This document shows, piece by piece, positions 31,194 through 40,714 of a stretch of DNA of 43,633 bases. Below the pieces are notes generated by a model. The model searched no databases. It saw only the letters and a list, made by a program, of their open reading frames with translations, and was not told the DNA's origin. The DNA lies in NCBI RefSeq assembly GCF_000090795.2, contig NW_003546635.1:27859-71491 (forward strand), written 5' to 3'. This DNA is from Amphimedon queenslandica (Eukaryota; Porifera; Demospongiae; Haplosclerida; Niphatidae). Numbering within the stretch: position 1 is the first letter of the stretch; the number at the start of each line of letters is the position of its first letter. The translations under genes and the position numbers were made by a program.

Positions 31194-31785
31194 TGCTGGT
31201 ACTAGATGCAGCTGATGTGAGAGGTCTCAGTTCTCTCTTGCCCATAATCTTCCTTTCTTCACTGAACAGTGGTCACTCAGCTGCTAAACTGTATTGCCAC
31301 AACCCATAGCGTGTATGGCTCATCAGTAATAGACAGCCTTGCAGTACTGAACAGACTTAATCTTTTTTTGTTGAACAGTGGTCACGCAGTTGCTAAAGTG
31401 TGTAGCCAACACCCATTGCGTGTATGGCTACACTGGTAAAAGACAGCCTTGCAGTACTGAACAGACTTAATCTCTCTTTGCTGAACAGTGGTCACTCAGC
31501 TGCTAAACTGTATAGCCACCACCCATAGCGTGTATGGCTACATTAGTAAAAGACAGCTTTGCAATACTGAACAGACTTAATCTTTCTTTCTTTGCTGAAC
31601 AGTGGTCACTTAGCGGCTAAACTGTATAGCCACCACCCATAGTGTGTATGACTACATCAGTAATAGACATCCTTGCAGTACTGAACAGACTTAATCTTCA
31701 CTGAACAGGGATCACTCAGCTGCTAAGCCAACACCAGCAGCACTTACAATACTATAATCTTCCTGTTATGCATCTAGTACCAGCA
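31194..31785. mobile_element. Satellite-carrying element bounded by 17-bp perfect inverted repeats
   Basis: TGCTGGTACTAGATGCA at 31194-31210 is repeated as its exact reverse complement at 31769-31785. Between them lies a ~110-bp tandem repeat. Short inverted repeats enclosing tandem arrays are known from non-autonomous Helitron/Helentron-like elements and some MITEs. I saw no clear target duplication. It lies between the RPA-like and helicase relics. Confidence 0.75.
31262..31745. repeat. ~110-bp tandem repeat, about 4.4 copies
   Basis: Copies begin at CTGAACAGTGGTCAC-type words at 31262, 31371, 31481, 31595 and 31701, giving spacings of 109, 110, 114 and 106 bp. Each contains CACCCATAGCGTGTATGGCT-like and GACAGCCTTGCAGTACTGAA blocks. 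Sequence identity between copies is high by eye. Confidence 0.92.
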
Positions 31786-32224
31786 CATGTCCTGTCTTGA
31801 CTGGATGAATTTAATCTAAATAATCAGCAATGAAAGGTTATAAATTTATCTGTAGTGGAAATCAAAATAACTTGTATAGTTAATATACTTAGAATAAGAG
31901 GATAGAAAAGATAGAAGAGTAGAGTAAAGAAACTTAATTGCTACATGTACATTCAGTGAAAGGTACTAATTGTCTAGAAAAAAAGAGAAAGAGGCAGACT
32001 AATAAATGTTGTACACATTGTGTAATAAAAAGGAGAATTAAGGGAGCTAGGATGAGAACATTATTTAATTTGAATCTTTGTGTATAAATGATATTGCAAA
32101 CAGGTGTGTGATGAGGTGCTTTACTTATGATGGCGATTTCATCCTCCCGATGGTATCATGGTGTATAGTTGATGATGACATTGATAGAATTAACTGTACA
32201 TCCATTTCTTCTTTCTCTTCCTAA
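31786..32224. other. No gene recognised
   Basis: AT-rich, with a purine-rich AGAAAAGATAGAAGAGTAGA-like stretch near 31900. Nothing else noted. Confidence 0.4.
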
Positions 32225-33763
32225 CTTTCAAGAGGTGGTCCATCTTGGAGAGAAAGTAGTCTTTGATCTTTTTTTCTCTCTTGAAGACGTCAACTGTTAG
32301 CAATGCCGTTGAGTCTTTGGAGAGGAAATGGTGGCATAAACAGAATACCCTTCAATTTCCTTACTCTAGAGCAAGCAACAAATGTCAGTCCACAAGAGAA
32401 CTCCTTCTTGCTACATCAATGACAACTTCATTCAGAGTGAGTCCCTGGGACTTGTGTATTGTCACTGCCCATGCTAGCTCAAGGGGTAGTTAAAGGCGTG
32501 AACAGTGACCACCTGAAGACCAATTACGACGTACTGGAGTGATTGGTACTGTTCCATCATGCACAGTTGGTCCAGTGTCATGATCAAACCGCACAATCAA
32601 AGCCACTGGTAGATGAGGAGGTGTGGTTTCTTTGTAGCATATAGCCTCAACTGTTCCCATTGCTCCATTAGCTAATTCCACTTCAACTCACAATTTGCTG
32701 GTAAGCATCACTCTTGCTGATCTTGCTAGCATTACAACTGGTTCCAAGCCACCAGCATCATTAGGTTGAACTGTGGCTGCATTGGCTCCAGTGTGTACTG
32801 CCTTGATGGTAGCAATAGGATGACCATACTCACGTAACATAGCAACAGTTTGATGAACAACAGCTTCAACAGTAGGGAACAGTCGAAGAGCATTTACATA
32901 TGGAGACTGGTCTTGTACTCTTGTTGGTGTTTGCTCCTTGAGGTAGTTCCAGTCTTCCATCGTTGTCGCTATTCCTAAGACGCATTAGAATGTCACGAAA
33001 TCTAATTTGATCAGGATCTTGTCCAGATTGCATCATTACTTGGGTTAGAGTGAATGCTGTCTCAAACTGACTGTATGCTCTATACCCCTGGTCTGATAAA
33101 TCTGATCGTAAGACAGTAGTATAAATGGGATGGTCCATCACTGGTGGTAACTGTCAAAAATCTCCCAACAACAAAATGGAGCACCCACAAAATACAACTT
33201 GTGACTTTCAAGGAAATGCTTGCCTCAGTCTACATCAATCATACAGAAGGTCTGCCTCCCCACCATTGACATCTCATCAATGATGAGGTATTTGGTAGAT
33301 GACATTTCATCTTGCATCTTCTGGAGATTGCTTCCTTCCATTTCCTTGAAGTCACTTCTCACTGGTAGGTGCAGGAGACTATGCAGTGTCCTTACTCCAA
33401 TTATAAAAGATGCAACTCCTGTTGGTGCAGCTACTCTGACACTACCACCCAACAACAACCTCAAGCAGTTGATAAGGTACGATTTACCAGTACCAGCTGT
33501 ACCATTGATGATGATGTGAAGTGGTTCTTGACTGTTGCTCTCAGAGTGCTGTTTGACAGTTGTATACACATACAACTGTATTCCTTAAAGGTTGTCAGGA
33601 CTAGCAGAGGTCGTAAATGAAGGGGGTGTGTTATTATGTCTTCGTTGAGCAATGAAATAGGAGCATTACTAATATCAGGACATGATCTTGCTGCTTCTGC
33701 CCAATCATGCTCCTCTTCAGTAGTGTTGACAGGCTCAGGTTTTCTGCTTTGGCATGTCAACAT
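32225..33763 (-). pseudogene. PIF1-like DNA helicase (Helitron-type), broken
   Basis: Superfamily 1 helicase that unwinds DNA with ATP; PIF1-like copies form the helicase of Helitrons. From the start of the reading at 33763: DWAEAARSCPDISNAPIS, then KQHSESNSQEPLHIIINGTA with Walker A GTAGTGKS (about 33490). Then come VAAPTGVASFIIG, Walker B YLIIDEMSMVG (about 33270), QSGQDPDQIRFRDILMRLRN (about 33020), GAMGTVEAICY (about 32660) and LAWAVTIHKSQGLTL (about 32460). A further shifted-frame block TFVACSRVRKLKGILFMPP ends near 32300. All helicase motifs appear in order. Frameshifts at about 33220, 33140-32960, 32690 and 32390 break it. No Rep/HUH nuclease domain is seen upstream, so it is either a truncated Helitron or a separate PIF1-like repeat gene. 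Confidence 0.85.
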
Positions 33764-33915
33764 TCATTCCTCTTGAGCTCTTGGTTGCTGGTTCTGTTGT
33801 TGTTTGTCTTGGGATGTGTCCTATAAAATATGCAGTTATTACAACTAACATACATCATGTAATGGAAGTAGTAAGGTGTTTGCTATGCATATTTTTAAGT
33901 TCATTCATTATACAG

Positions 33916-35140
33916 GAAAGGGAGTACTATACGGATATTTTAAAAGGGGCACAATTATTGTTAAAAGGGCTGTATACTGATGCAACAAGCAATTAATATC
34001 CCCCACTAACAAGGCCATTTGCTATGTTAAATATTGTAGTACATTATAGTTTCAATTATGCTCAATAGGTGAAGTTTTATGATATGAAAGTGTATCTAGC
34101 TTACTTCCTTTTTGGGTTCACTATCCTTCAAGTCCTTTACAAGCAGGTCCAATTTATTTTCCTACTCCCAGGAAATGTGGCGTATTTGGAGTGTGCTATG
34201 CCTCAGCAGGTTAATTTCTTGATCAATGAATCATTCAACATTGGTAAATGGGCCAATCCTGTCATAAGAATGGTACATTTTTATTTGAAGAATCATGGCC
34301 CTAACTCAGTCAATATCCATTTCAATGCTGACAACTGCACATGGCAAAATAAAAATAATACAGTTATTGAAGTAACTATAATGCATGCACAATAATGAAC
34401 ATTTTAAATGTAATTCTTTATTTATTTAAGTACCTCTTATGGAGAGTCATGACAAGACTTAAAGCATCCAGTTCAATATCCTTTCTGCCAGGTGGTCACC
34501 GAAAATTTTTTCAGGACTTGTGGTTTGGACTTTTAATGCAAAAATTCCATGAAATAGAGGTGCACTCATTGGATGACTTCATTCAAGTTGTAGAACAATC
34601 ATCTGCTGTAAACATAGCCCAACCAGGAGGAAGTAGCAATGGTGAACTCATTGTAGAAATATTTGACTGGACAAGCTACTTTACTACATTATTAAGGAAA
34701 ATAAAAGGCATCAAAGGCTTTCAATACTTTGTTGTAAATGCAACCTCACCTGGTTTAGTTGCTGCCCGACAAGTTGTAGATGGCCTGTCACACAAGTTAC
34801 TTTGGTGAAAGTGGACGCTCAAGTAATGGATGATGATCTAACTAGTGTATTACCACCAAAGGGTATGTCAAGTGAGAGGAAATCGTACCTTTACAAAAAG
34901 ATAAGATCGTTTTGCAGATGTGAATGTAAAGATGTAACCTGCCCACTTCCAGATGAACCTTGACCAATGGAATCATCTCGACAATCAAAACCAGGTGCAG
35001 ATGATCCACCAGACCTCACAATGGAAATCAAAGTACCACATTCTCCAGGGCAATCTTTAGAACCACCTGCACCACAAAGAAAATGTGGTAATTGTGGTCA
35101 ATTCGGTCATAATAGAAGAACTTGTCCATGCAATCAGTAA
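33916..35140 (+). pseudogene. DUF7869-like repeat protein with C-terminal zinc knuckle, broken
   Basis: A putative exon at 33916-33996 (EREYYTDILKGAQLLL) precedes VHYPSSPLQAGPIYFPTPRK and CGVFGVCY at 34099-34195. A frameshift leads to PQQVNFLINESFNIGKWANP and NADNCTWQNKNN (34200-34360). A 59-bp intron (34372-34430, GTAACT...TTTAAG) joins ...IE to YLLWRVMTRL. The reading goes on through SFLPGGHRKFFQDLWFGLL and SSAVNIAQPGG, then after another shift PPKGMSSERKSYLYKKIR and a TGA at 34961. It ends in a CCHC knuckle, CGNCGQFGHNRRTC (35090-35130). Proteins with HADNC-x-GQNKNN are highly repeated in sponge and cnidarian genomes. I recall the domain as DUF7869 but cannot verify the name. Its biochemical function is not known to me; an RNase H-like nuclease is a possibility only. 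Confidence 0.65.
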
Positions 35141-35164
35141 ATGAAAAACAGGATTGACTTTTTG

Positions 35165-35415
35165 TAATGCACATACTATTGATCCCTTTTCAACAAGAGA
35201 GGAACTAGTTGATCGACAACAATGAGACTATTCATCCCCTGAAACAGGAGTGGAACTAGTTTGAACGCCATTCAAACTATTGATCTCCTAAATTAGGAGC
35301 GGAACTAGTTTGAATGCCGCATACTCAAACTTTTGATCCCCTAAAGGAGAGGAACTTGTTTGTAATGCTAATCCAATGGATCTCCTTTTTTCAAAACAAC
35401 GGTGTGGAACTAGTG
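35165..35415. repeat. ~50-bp tandem repeat, about five copies
   Basis: The word GGAACTAGTT or a close variant recurs at 35201, 35252, 35301, 35351 and 35406, with intervening CAAACTATTGATCYCCTAAA-like sequence. Units are about 50 bp and moderately diverged. It directly follows the stop of the zinc-knuckle protein relic and ends in a short GT run (35413-35424). Confidence 0.85.
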
Positions 35416-35424
35416 TGTGTGTGT

Positions 35425-36498
35425 GAGACGTCAACATTAACACAAACACTCATTTTTGTTTCAAACATACCAATTCAAAAGAGAAGTCCGAGAGAAAGTG
35501 AGTTACGAAGTTATCATGCCAATGATTTGTGTTTATCTTTTCAGGTGAGATGACTGATGACAAAAATGTGTGGGAGGAGAGTATTAAAACGAGAGTCTTT
35601 GTGTCATTCACAGCCAGTCAAATTTCACCTAGTGTCAACTGTGACTTTTAGGTTATAAAATGACATCTGAAACTTAAAAATCAAAAAATAATGGCTGCCC
35701 CAATTGATGTCCTCATTAAGGTATATCCATCTGTTGGTAAGTTTGGAATGTGTAACCCTATAGTGATAACTAATGCCTTTTGTTCTTGGTAGATGAACTT
35801 GGTAGGTTGTATGTTTGTGTTGTACATTAAAAAGCAAAAAAATAACTGTATTTATAGCAGAAAAAGAAGTCAGGGAGATAGAGAAAAAAGGAGACAGAGG
35901 AGAAAGGGGACAGAGACAAAGAGGAGACAGTACATAGGAGAATGGTAAGATTGAAAGGTGAAACCTACAATTCTACGTGACATGCTTTCAATAGCTTCAA
36001 ACAGCTCAAGTAGGTTTATTTTATGATTGCAATCTAATAACTGTTGCTGTCAAGCACATTTAAGGACAATAGTGTTAAAAAGTAACTTTGCATTGTGTAT
36101 TTTCATTAGTTCTACAAGCACTTACAACCATTAGGTAAGAAGAATGAAAGAAGCCATTAGGTATTTAAACAATAGTTCAATTACTTGTACTTTAAATCCA
36201 TATTTGTAAAGACTTAGAACAGTTTCAGTCAGCACTTAAAAGTAAACAAAGTTTAAGTGTAAATTAAAGGCTTTATGCCAATGTAAAGTAGGACAGCGGA
36301 ACAAATGGAAGAAGGAAGGAGTGAGAGAGGAGAGTACCGGATAGTGAAGATAAATGGGAGGCAAGAAGTGAAACATGGGGGACAGAAGGGACAGGCACAG
36401 GAGGGGAGACAGAGCAGAGAGAGAAGGAAAAGAAATTCAAAGTAATAATGGAGCATTAATGTAATTAATAATAATTTTATTTATTTTATTGTTACAAG
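35425..36498. other. Spacer with purine-rich, exon-like islands
   Basis: Two purine-rich stretches (35868-35945 and 36290-36450) resemble the RG-rich exon that follows: both are GA/GGA-rich, and the first is bounded by TATAGCAG and GGTAAGA splice-like signals. No continuous frame supports them as exons. The 70-codon minus frame at 35625-35837 has no recognisable features. Confidence 0.35.
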
Positions 36499-36651
36499 AA
36501 ACGGAGGCAACATCTGGCCAAAGGAAACGGACTTAGTGGTGGACTTGGGAGGGGAGAAGGTGGCCAAGGAAGAGGAGGTGGCCAAGACAAAGGCCAAAGA
36601 GGAAGGAGAGGAGGAGGCCAAAGAGGAAGAGGACAAGGCCCTGCTACAACA
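36499..36651 (+). CDS. Putative RG/GQ-rich exon
   Basis: Between an acceptor-like TTATTGTTACAAG and a consensus donor ACA|GTAAGT there is an open segment encoding RRQHLAKGNGLSGGLGRG followed by repeated GGQ, RGG and GQR motifs and ending QGPATT. RGG repeats are typical of RNA- or DNA-binding tails. The neighbouring exons are not identified, so it may be an exon of a lost gene or a transposon-derived piece. A 68-codon frame on the opposite strand is the shadow of this low-complexity DNA. Confidence 0.35.
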
Positions 36652-36923
36652 GTAAGTGAAAAACATTATGAAAGATAGCATTACCAATAATCTTTATAGG
36701 AATCATCAACAAGTGCCAAGACTATTAACTATTCTAATGTCATGTAAAAAACTTAATTATACTTCTAAATAAAACTATTACTTGTAAACTCAAGGAGAAA
36801 CGATGGCTAGGTTTAAATGAAGTGTGTGGATGATTGGTGTTAAAAACAAGTCATAAGAACGACTTTATTAGCACTAGAAGATGGAACAATATCTCTTTAA
36901 CTTGGTATTGAAAAAACTTACTA
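36652..36923. other. AT-rich spacer
   Basis: No gene or repeat recognised between the RG-rich segment and the inverted-duplication element. Confidence 0.4.
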
Positions 36924-37995
36924 GTAGAGTAAGGCACTCACTTCCGGCCACCATCTACTTTCATATGCTGTTTTTAGCTTTCATGTATCCTATCTACTGT
37001 AAAGGCTCTTGTTTTATGTGGTATGATTCTTTACAATGCTTGGCTTTTTTTCACAAAGCTATAGCACAGTGAAAGTAAAATTCGAACCCATGAACTTTCA
37101 CTTGCACCTCATGGAATTTCGTATGCAAAGTACTGCTCCTGAGAGAACAAGCCATCTAAAATTTGTGTTGTACCTACATAACCTTCTATACTTAGTGAAG
37201 CTATAACAGCATCTCTTCGTTCCGTCACAAATATGGAAAACGTTAAAAATCTCGAGGTGTTAATTAATCAGATAATCGGACACGCCTACTTCACTGCACA
37301 TGGTTGTTTCTTTGCCAGGCCGAGTTGTTAGCTCATAGTTATCTCTCACTTTGGGCTCTTATTTTTGTCAGTCTTGTTGTTTTTACTCCTCACTGGTCTT
37401 GTTTTCACTTCCATTTTAGACTGAGTAAGTGACATTGACATATTAATTAATTATACATATAGTACTCATCCCGGCCACAAATGTCTTTGTAGCCTATAAG
37501 CTCCAAATCAAATGGGATTGGGCCAGTGCAGGAAAATGTGTTTGTTGTGATTATATTTGTTGTTTTGCAATATAAATTGATTATTGATTTATACCAGGCT
37601 AGTGGTTAGATACCTATGATTGCAATTCAGAATGTTCAGTAATCTATAATTTTTACTTTAGTATGATTAGTGTCAAAGTTAATAGCAGACCATTGAGGCA
37701 GTGTACGTTGTCTAGTTCCAAATTACAAGTATCAAGTAAAGTTCAAAGTGAAGGTGCTTGCAAGAGGGGTTCCTATAAGCAGTATGATGAATCAAAATAT
37801 TACAAGGCATATGAGGCTGTGCAGTCAGGAAAATTATCAATTAGACGTGCGGCACTAGAATTTACTGTACCATTATCTACATTATCTGACCGAATTATGG
37901 GGAAAGTCCCTTATCGCAAAAAAGGAGGTCAACCTCAGTATTTAACCGAGTCTGAACAGTCAGAATTAGAAAATTTCATTGTAAGAGAAGCACAG
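36924..37995 (+). repeat. Left arm of the 1.07-kb inverted repeat
   Basis: Pairs with 38512-39579. Homology ends at about 37995, just after the shared TTTCATTGTAAGAG word. Confidence 0.88.
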
Positions 37996-38570
37996 ATTGG
38001 TTAAGGGTTTGGGAGAAAAGAAATAATAGCATTAGTGCAGGAGCTATAAGATAATCGAACTGGTGATTATCATAAGGACATAAAGGTGACACATGGGTGG
38101 TGGGATTCCTTTCGGAGGCGGCATGGTGGGATTCCTTTCAGAGGCGGCATCCTGATATTGTTCTTCGACAACCAGTGCCAATGTCTCGTGCTCGTCATAT
38201 GTCTGCACAAACTGAAATTCTTCAGAAGTACTTTGAAGAACTCAGGCGTACTCTTGTAGATAATGATTTAATTGACAGACCTGGCCAGATCTTCAATATG
38301 GATGAGTGTGGGTTTCCTCACGACCCTAAATCATCATTTGTAGCTTGCAAAAAGGGAGAGAAGCACCCAATGTTTGTTACTACAGGAGGGAAGCTCATAA
38401 CTGTAGCAGCATGCTGTAACGCTAGTGGATATTCTATACCTCCATTAGTCATTTTTGATAGAAAAATTTTAAAAACAGAGTTGACCATTGGAGAAGTTCC
38501 AGAGACGATGTATGCTGCTCTTACAATGAAATTTTCTAATTCTGACTCTTCAGACTCGGTTAAATACTGA
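37663..38570 (+). pseudogene. pogo/jerky-like transposase, truncated by inverted duplication
   Basis: Starts at ATG 37663. A psq-type helix-turn-helix follows: YKQYDESKYYKAYEAV, LSIRRAALEFTVPLSTLSD. A stop at about 38002 (after REAQIG), and a 26-bp tandem duplication at 38098-38149 that shifts the frame inside WWDSFRRRHPD, break the middle. From about 38150 the catalytic domain reads RQPVPMSRARHMSAQTEIL, then IFNMDECGFPHDPKS (first Asp, about 38290-38330), GEKHPMFVTTGGKLITVAAC and SIPPLVIFDRK. It runs into the inverted arm after GEVPETMYAAL and stops at 38570 with a fused foreign tail. The second and third catalytic Asp are missing. DDE_1 superfamily by motif order. Confidence 0.82.
38098..38149 (+). 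repeat. 26-bp tandem duplication in transposase
   Basis: Two adjacent 26-bp units, TGGTGGGATTCCTTTCGGAG-CGGCA type, differing at one base. 26 is not a multiple of three, so it frameshifts the gene. Confidence 0.95.
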
Positions 38571-39579
38571 GGGTGACCTCCTTTTTTGCGAAAAGGGACT
38601 TTCCCCATAATTCGGTCAGATAATGTAGATAATGGTACAGTAAATTCTAGTGCCGCACGTCTAATTGATAATTTTCCTGACTGCACAGCCTCATATGCCT
38701 TGTATAATTTTGATTCATCATACTGCTTATAGGAACCCCTCTTGCAAGCACCTTCACTTTGAACTTTACTTGATACATGTAATTTGGAACTAGACAACAT
38801 ACGCTCCCTTAATGGTCTGCTATTAACTTTGGCACTAATCATACTAAAGTAAAAATTATAGATTACTGAACATTCTAAATTGCAATCATAGGTATCTAAC
38901 CACTACCCTGGTATAAATCAATACACATCAATTTATATTGTAAAACTGAACAAATATAATCACAACAAACACATTTTCCTGCACCGGCCCAATCCCATTT
39001 GATTTGGAGCTTATAAGCTACAAAGACGTTTGCGGCCAGGATGAGTACAATATGTATAATTAATTAATATGTCCATGTCACTTACTCAGTCTAAAATGGA
39101 AGTGAAAACAAGACCAGTGAGGAGTAAAAACAACAAGACTGACAAAAATACAAGCCCAAGAAACAACCATGTGCAGTGAAGTAGGCGTGTCCGATTATCT
39201 GAATATTTAACACCTCGAGACTTTTAACCTTTTTCAGATTTGTGACGGAACGAAGAGATGTCTTTACTGCAGTTATAGCTTCACTAAAGATAGATGGTTA
39301 CTTAGGTACAACACAAATTTTAGATGGCTTCTTCTCTCAGGAGCAGTACTTTGCATACGAAATTCCATGAGGTGCAAGTGAAAGTTCATGGGTTCGAATT
39401 TTACTTTTATTGTGCTATAGCTTTGCAAAAAAAAGTCAAGCATTTTAAAGAATCATACCACATAAAACTAGAGCCTTTGCAGTTTCTAAAGATACCATAC
39501 TTCCTGTAGATAAGATACATGAAAGCTGAAAACAGCATCTGAAAGTAGATGGTGACCGGAAGTGAGTGGCTTACTCTAT
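38512..39579 (-). repeat. Right arm of the 1.07-kb inverted repeat
   Basis: Inverted copy of 36924-37995. It carries a minus-strand copy of the transposase N-terminus and its upstream region, including the ATTAATTAATATG and ACTCGGTTAAATACTGAGG words shared with the left arm. Confidence 0.88.
38513..38842 (-). pseudogene. Inverted second copy of the transposase N-terminus
   Basis: ATG at 38842 opens ~110 codons nearly identical to the plus-strand copy at 37663, for example YKQYDESKLYKAYEAV (Leu for Tyr) and FRKKGGHPQYL (Phe/His for Tyr/Gln). Beyond about 38513 the frame runs into the reverse complement of the central catalytic region and stays open by chance to 38318. It encodes only the DNA-binding domain; the two copies face each other. 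Confidence 0.85.
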
Positions 39580-40714
39580 TAGCAATGTCACCTATTTTTT
39601 CTAATTACACCTATACAAAGAATGGACCTTAATATCAAGTAGAATAATATTTCAAGGATCAAAAATATGTATACAATAGTGCAACTGCAACAAAAAGAAA
39701 GGAGAATATCCTAAAATAACTAACCAGTAAATCTTGACAAGCCTATTGTAGGCGTGGCACAATTTTTACTTTAATTAATAATTAATTGGATAAAAAGATG
39801 TCTGCCAATTTGAAGGACAGTTCAGACCATTGAAACAAATATTTGGGGAAAAAGGTAGGATACACTATTATTTTTGCACTAGTTTTGTGCTATCATTGTT
39901 CATCTTATTGTAATTTGAATATGTGTAAGTAGCTTTTTGAAAATTTGACATGTCAAACCGGGCTTTTTTTAGTATACATCAGCAAAAATTTATTGTGTCT
40001 GGCTGTCATATGATAAATTAAATGTGTTATTTGAGTGTAAAGAATTTAATTATTTGCAATCAGTGCACATTGATTTTATTGAGAATAAGAATCTTGTACA
40101 TCATTACTTCAGAACTGTGCATTGGTATCCAACACATAAGAAGCTTTACAATGGAGCCAGTCAATAAAGTCTGTGTGCAAGACATGAACTAATGATAGCT
40201 ATTACTCTGTAATGACCTATTTTTTTAATAATTGTTAATTATTATTAATAGTGCAGTTACTATATTGTGTAATACAATGAATTAATTGTCAAAAAAAGAA
40301 ATTTTCGAATTATTTGTAAGTCATCATTTTGAATGTCTTCTAACAAATTAAAGTGACAAACTTCATTTTCTTCATAAATTACGTGAAACAATCCTGTATC
40401 TGTCCATCTCAGCAACTCCACCATCATACCATAACAACTTCTCGTAAACTTTAAATCGATGTTTCCTTTTTTGTCCAATAAAAAGTACAGGTTGCATCAT
40501 AATCATTTTCAAAGTTGGTGGGGGCAGATCTGGACCCGGGCATGAATGCTTAGCAATAATTATATTCATAATAGTTCTAATAATTATATTGTTTGATAAT
40601 GATATTCATATTTAGCGATAATGATATTCATAATAATTGGATGACAATTAAAGCCATTAATCTCAATACAACATGGTGGGTCTAGGATGAGTAAGTAGCT
40701 GAGGTTATTTAGTT
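39580..40714. other. No gene recognised
   Basis: AT-rich. Two overlapping minus frames at 40260-40569 read segments such as GKKGNID- or VLFIGQKRKHRFKVYEKL in different frames, but no family was recognised. Repeated AATGATATTCATA words lie at 40597-40640. Confidence 0.4.

Larger units (their letters stand above)
36924..39579. mobile_element. pogo-like element reorganised as a giant inverted repeat
   Basis: The outermost ends are GTAGAGTAAGGCACTCACTT on the left and, reverse complemented, ATAGAGTAAGCCACTCACTT on the right, each followed by TA (36922-36923 and 39580-39581). From each end about 1.07 kb matches in inverted orientation, including the 5' non-coding part and the first ~110 codons of a pogo-like transposase. 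About 515 bp of unique catalytic-domain sequence lies between. The left copy continues into the catalytic domain; the right copy is cut in the middle of the helix-turn-helix exon. The arms differ by scattered substitutions and small indels. Confidence 0.9.

Noticed and set aside
33220-33620. Plus-strand ORFs of 83-99 codons
   Set aside because: Shadows of the minus-strand PIF1 helicase Walker A/B region.
38318-38512. C-terminal extension of the minus-strand 174-codon ORF
   Set aside because: It is the reverse strand of the transposase catalytic domain, open by chance after the inverted-repeat junction.
40260-40569. Minus-strand ORFs that might join into one protein
   Set aside because: No family recognised and no splice signal links them.
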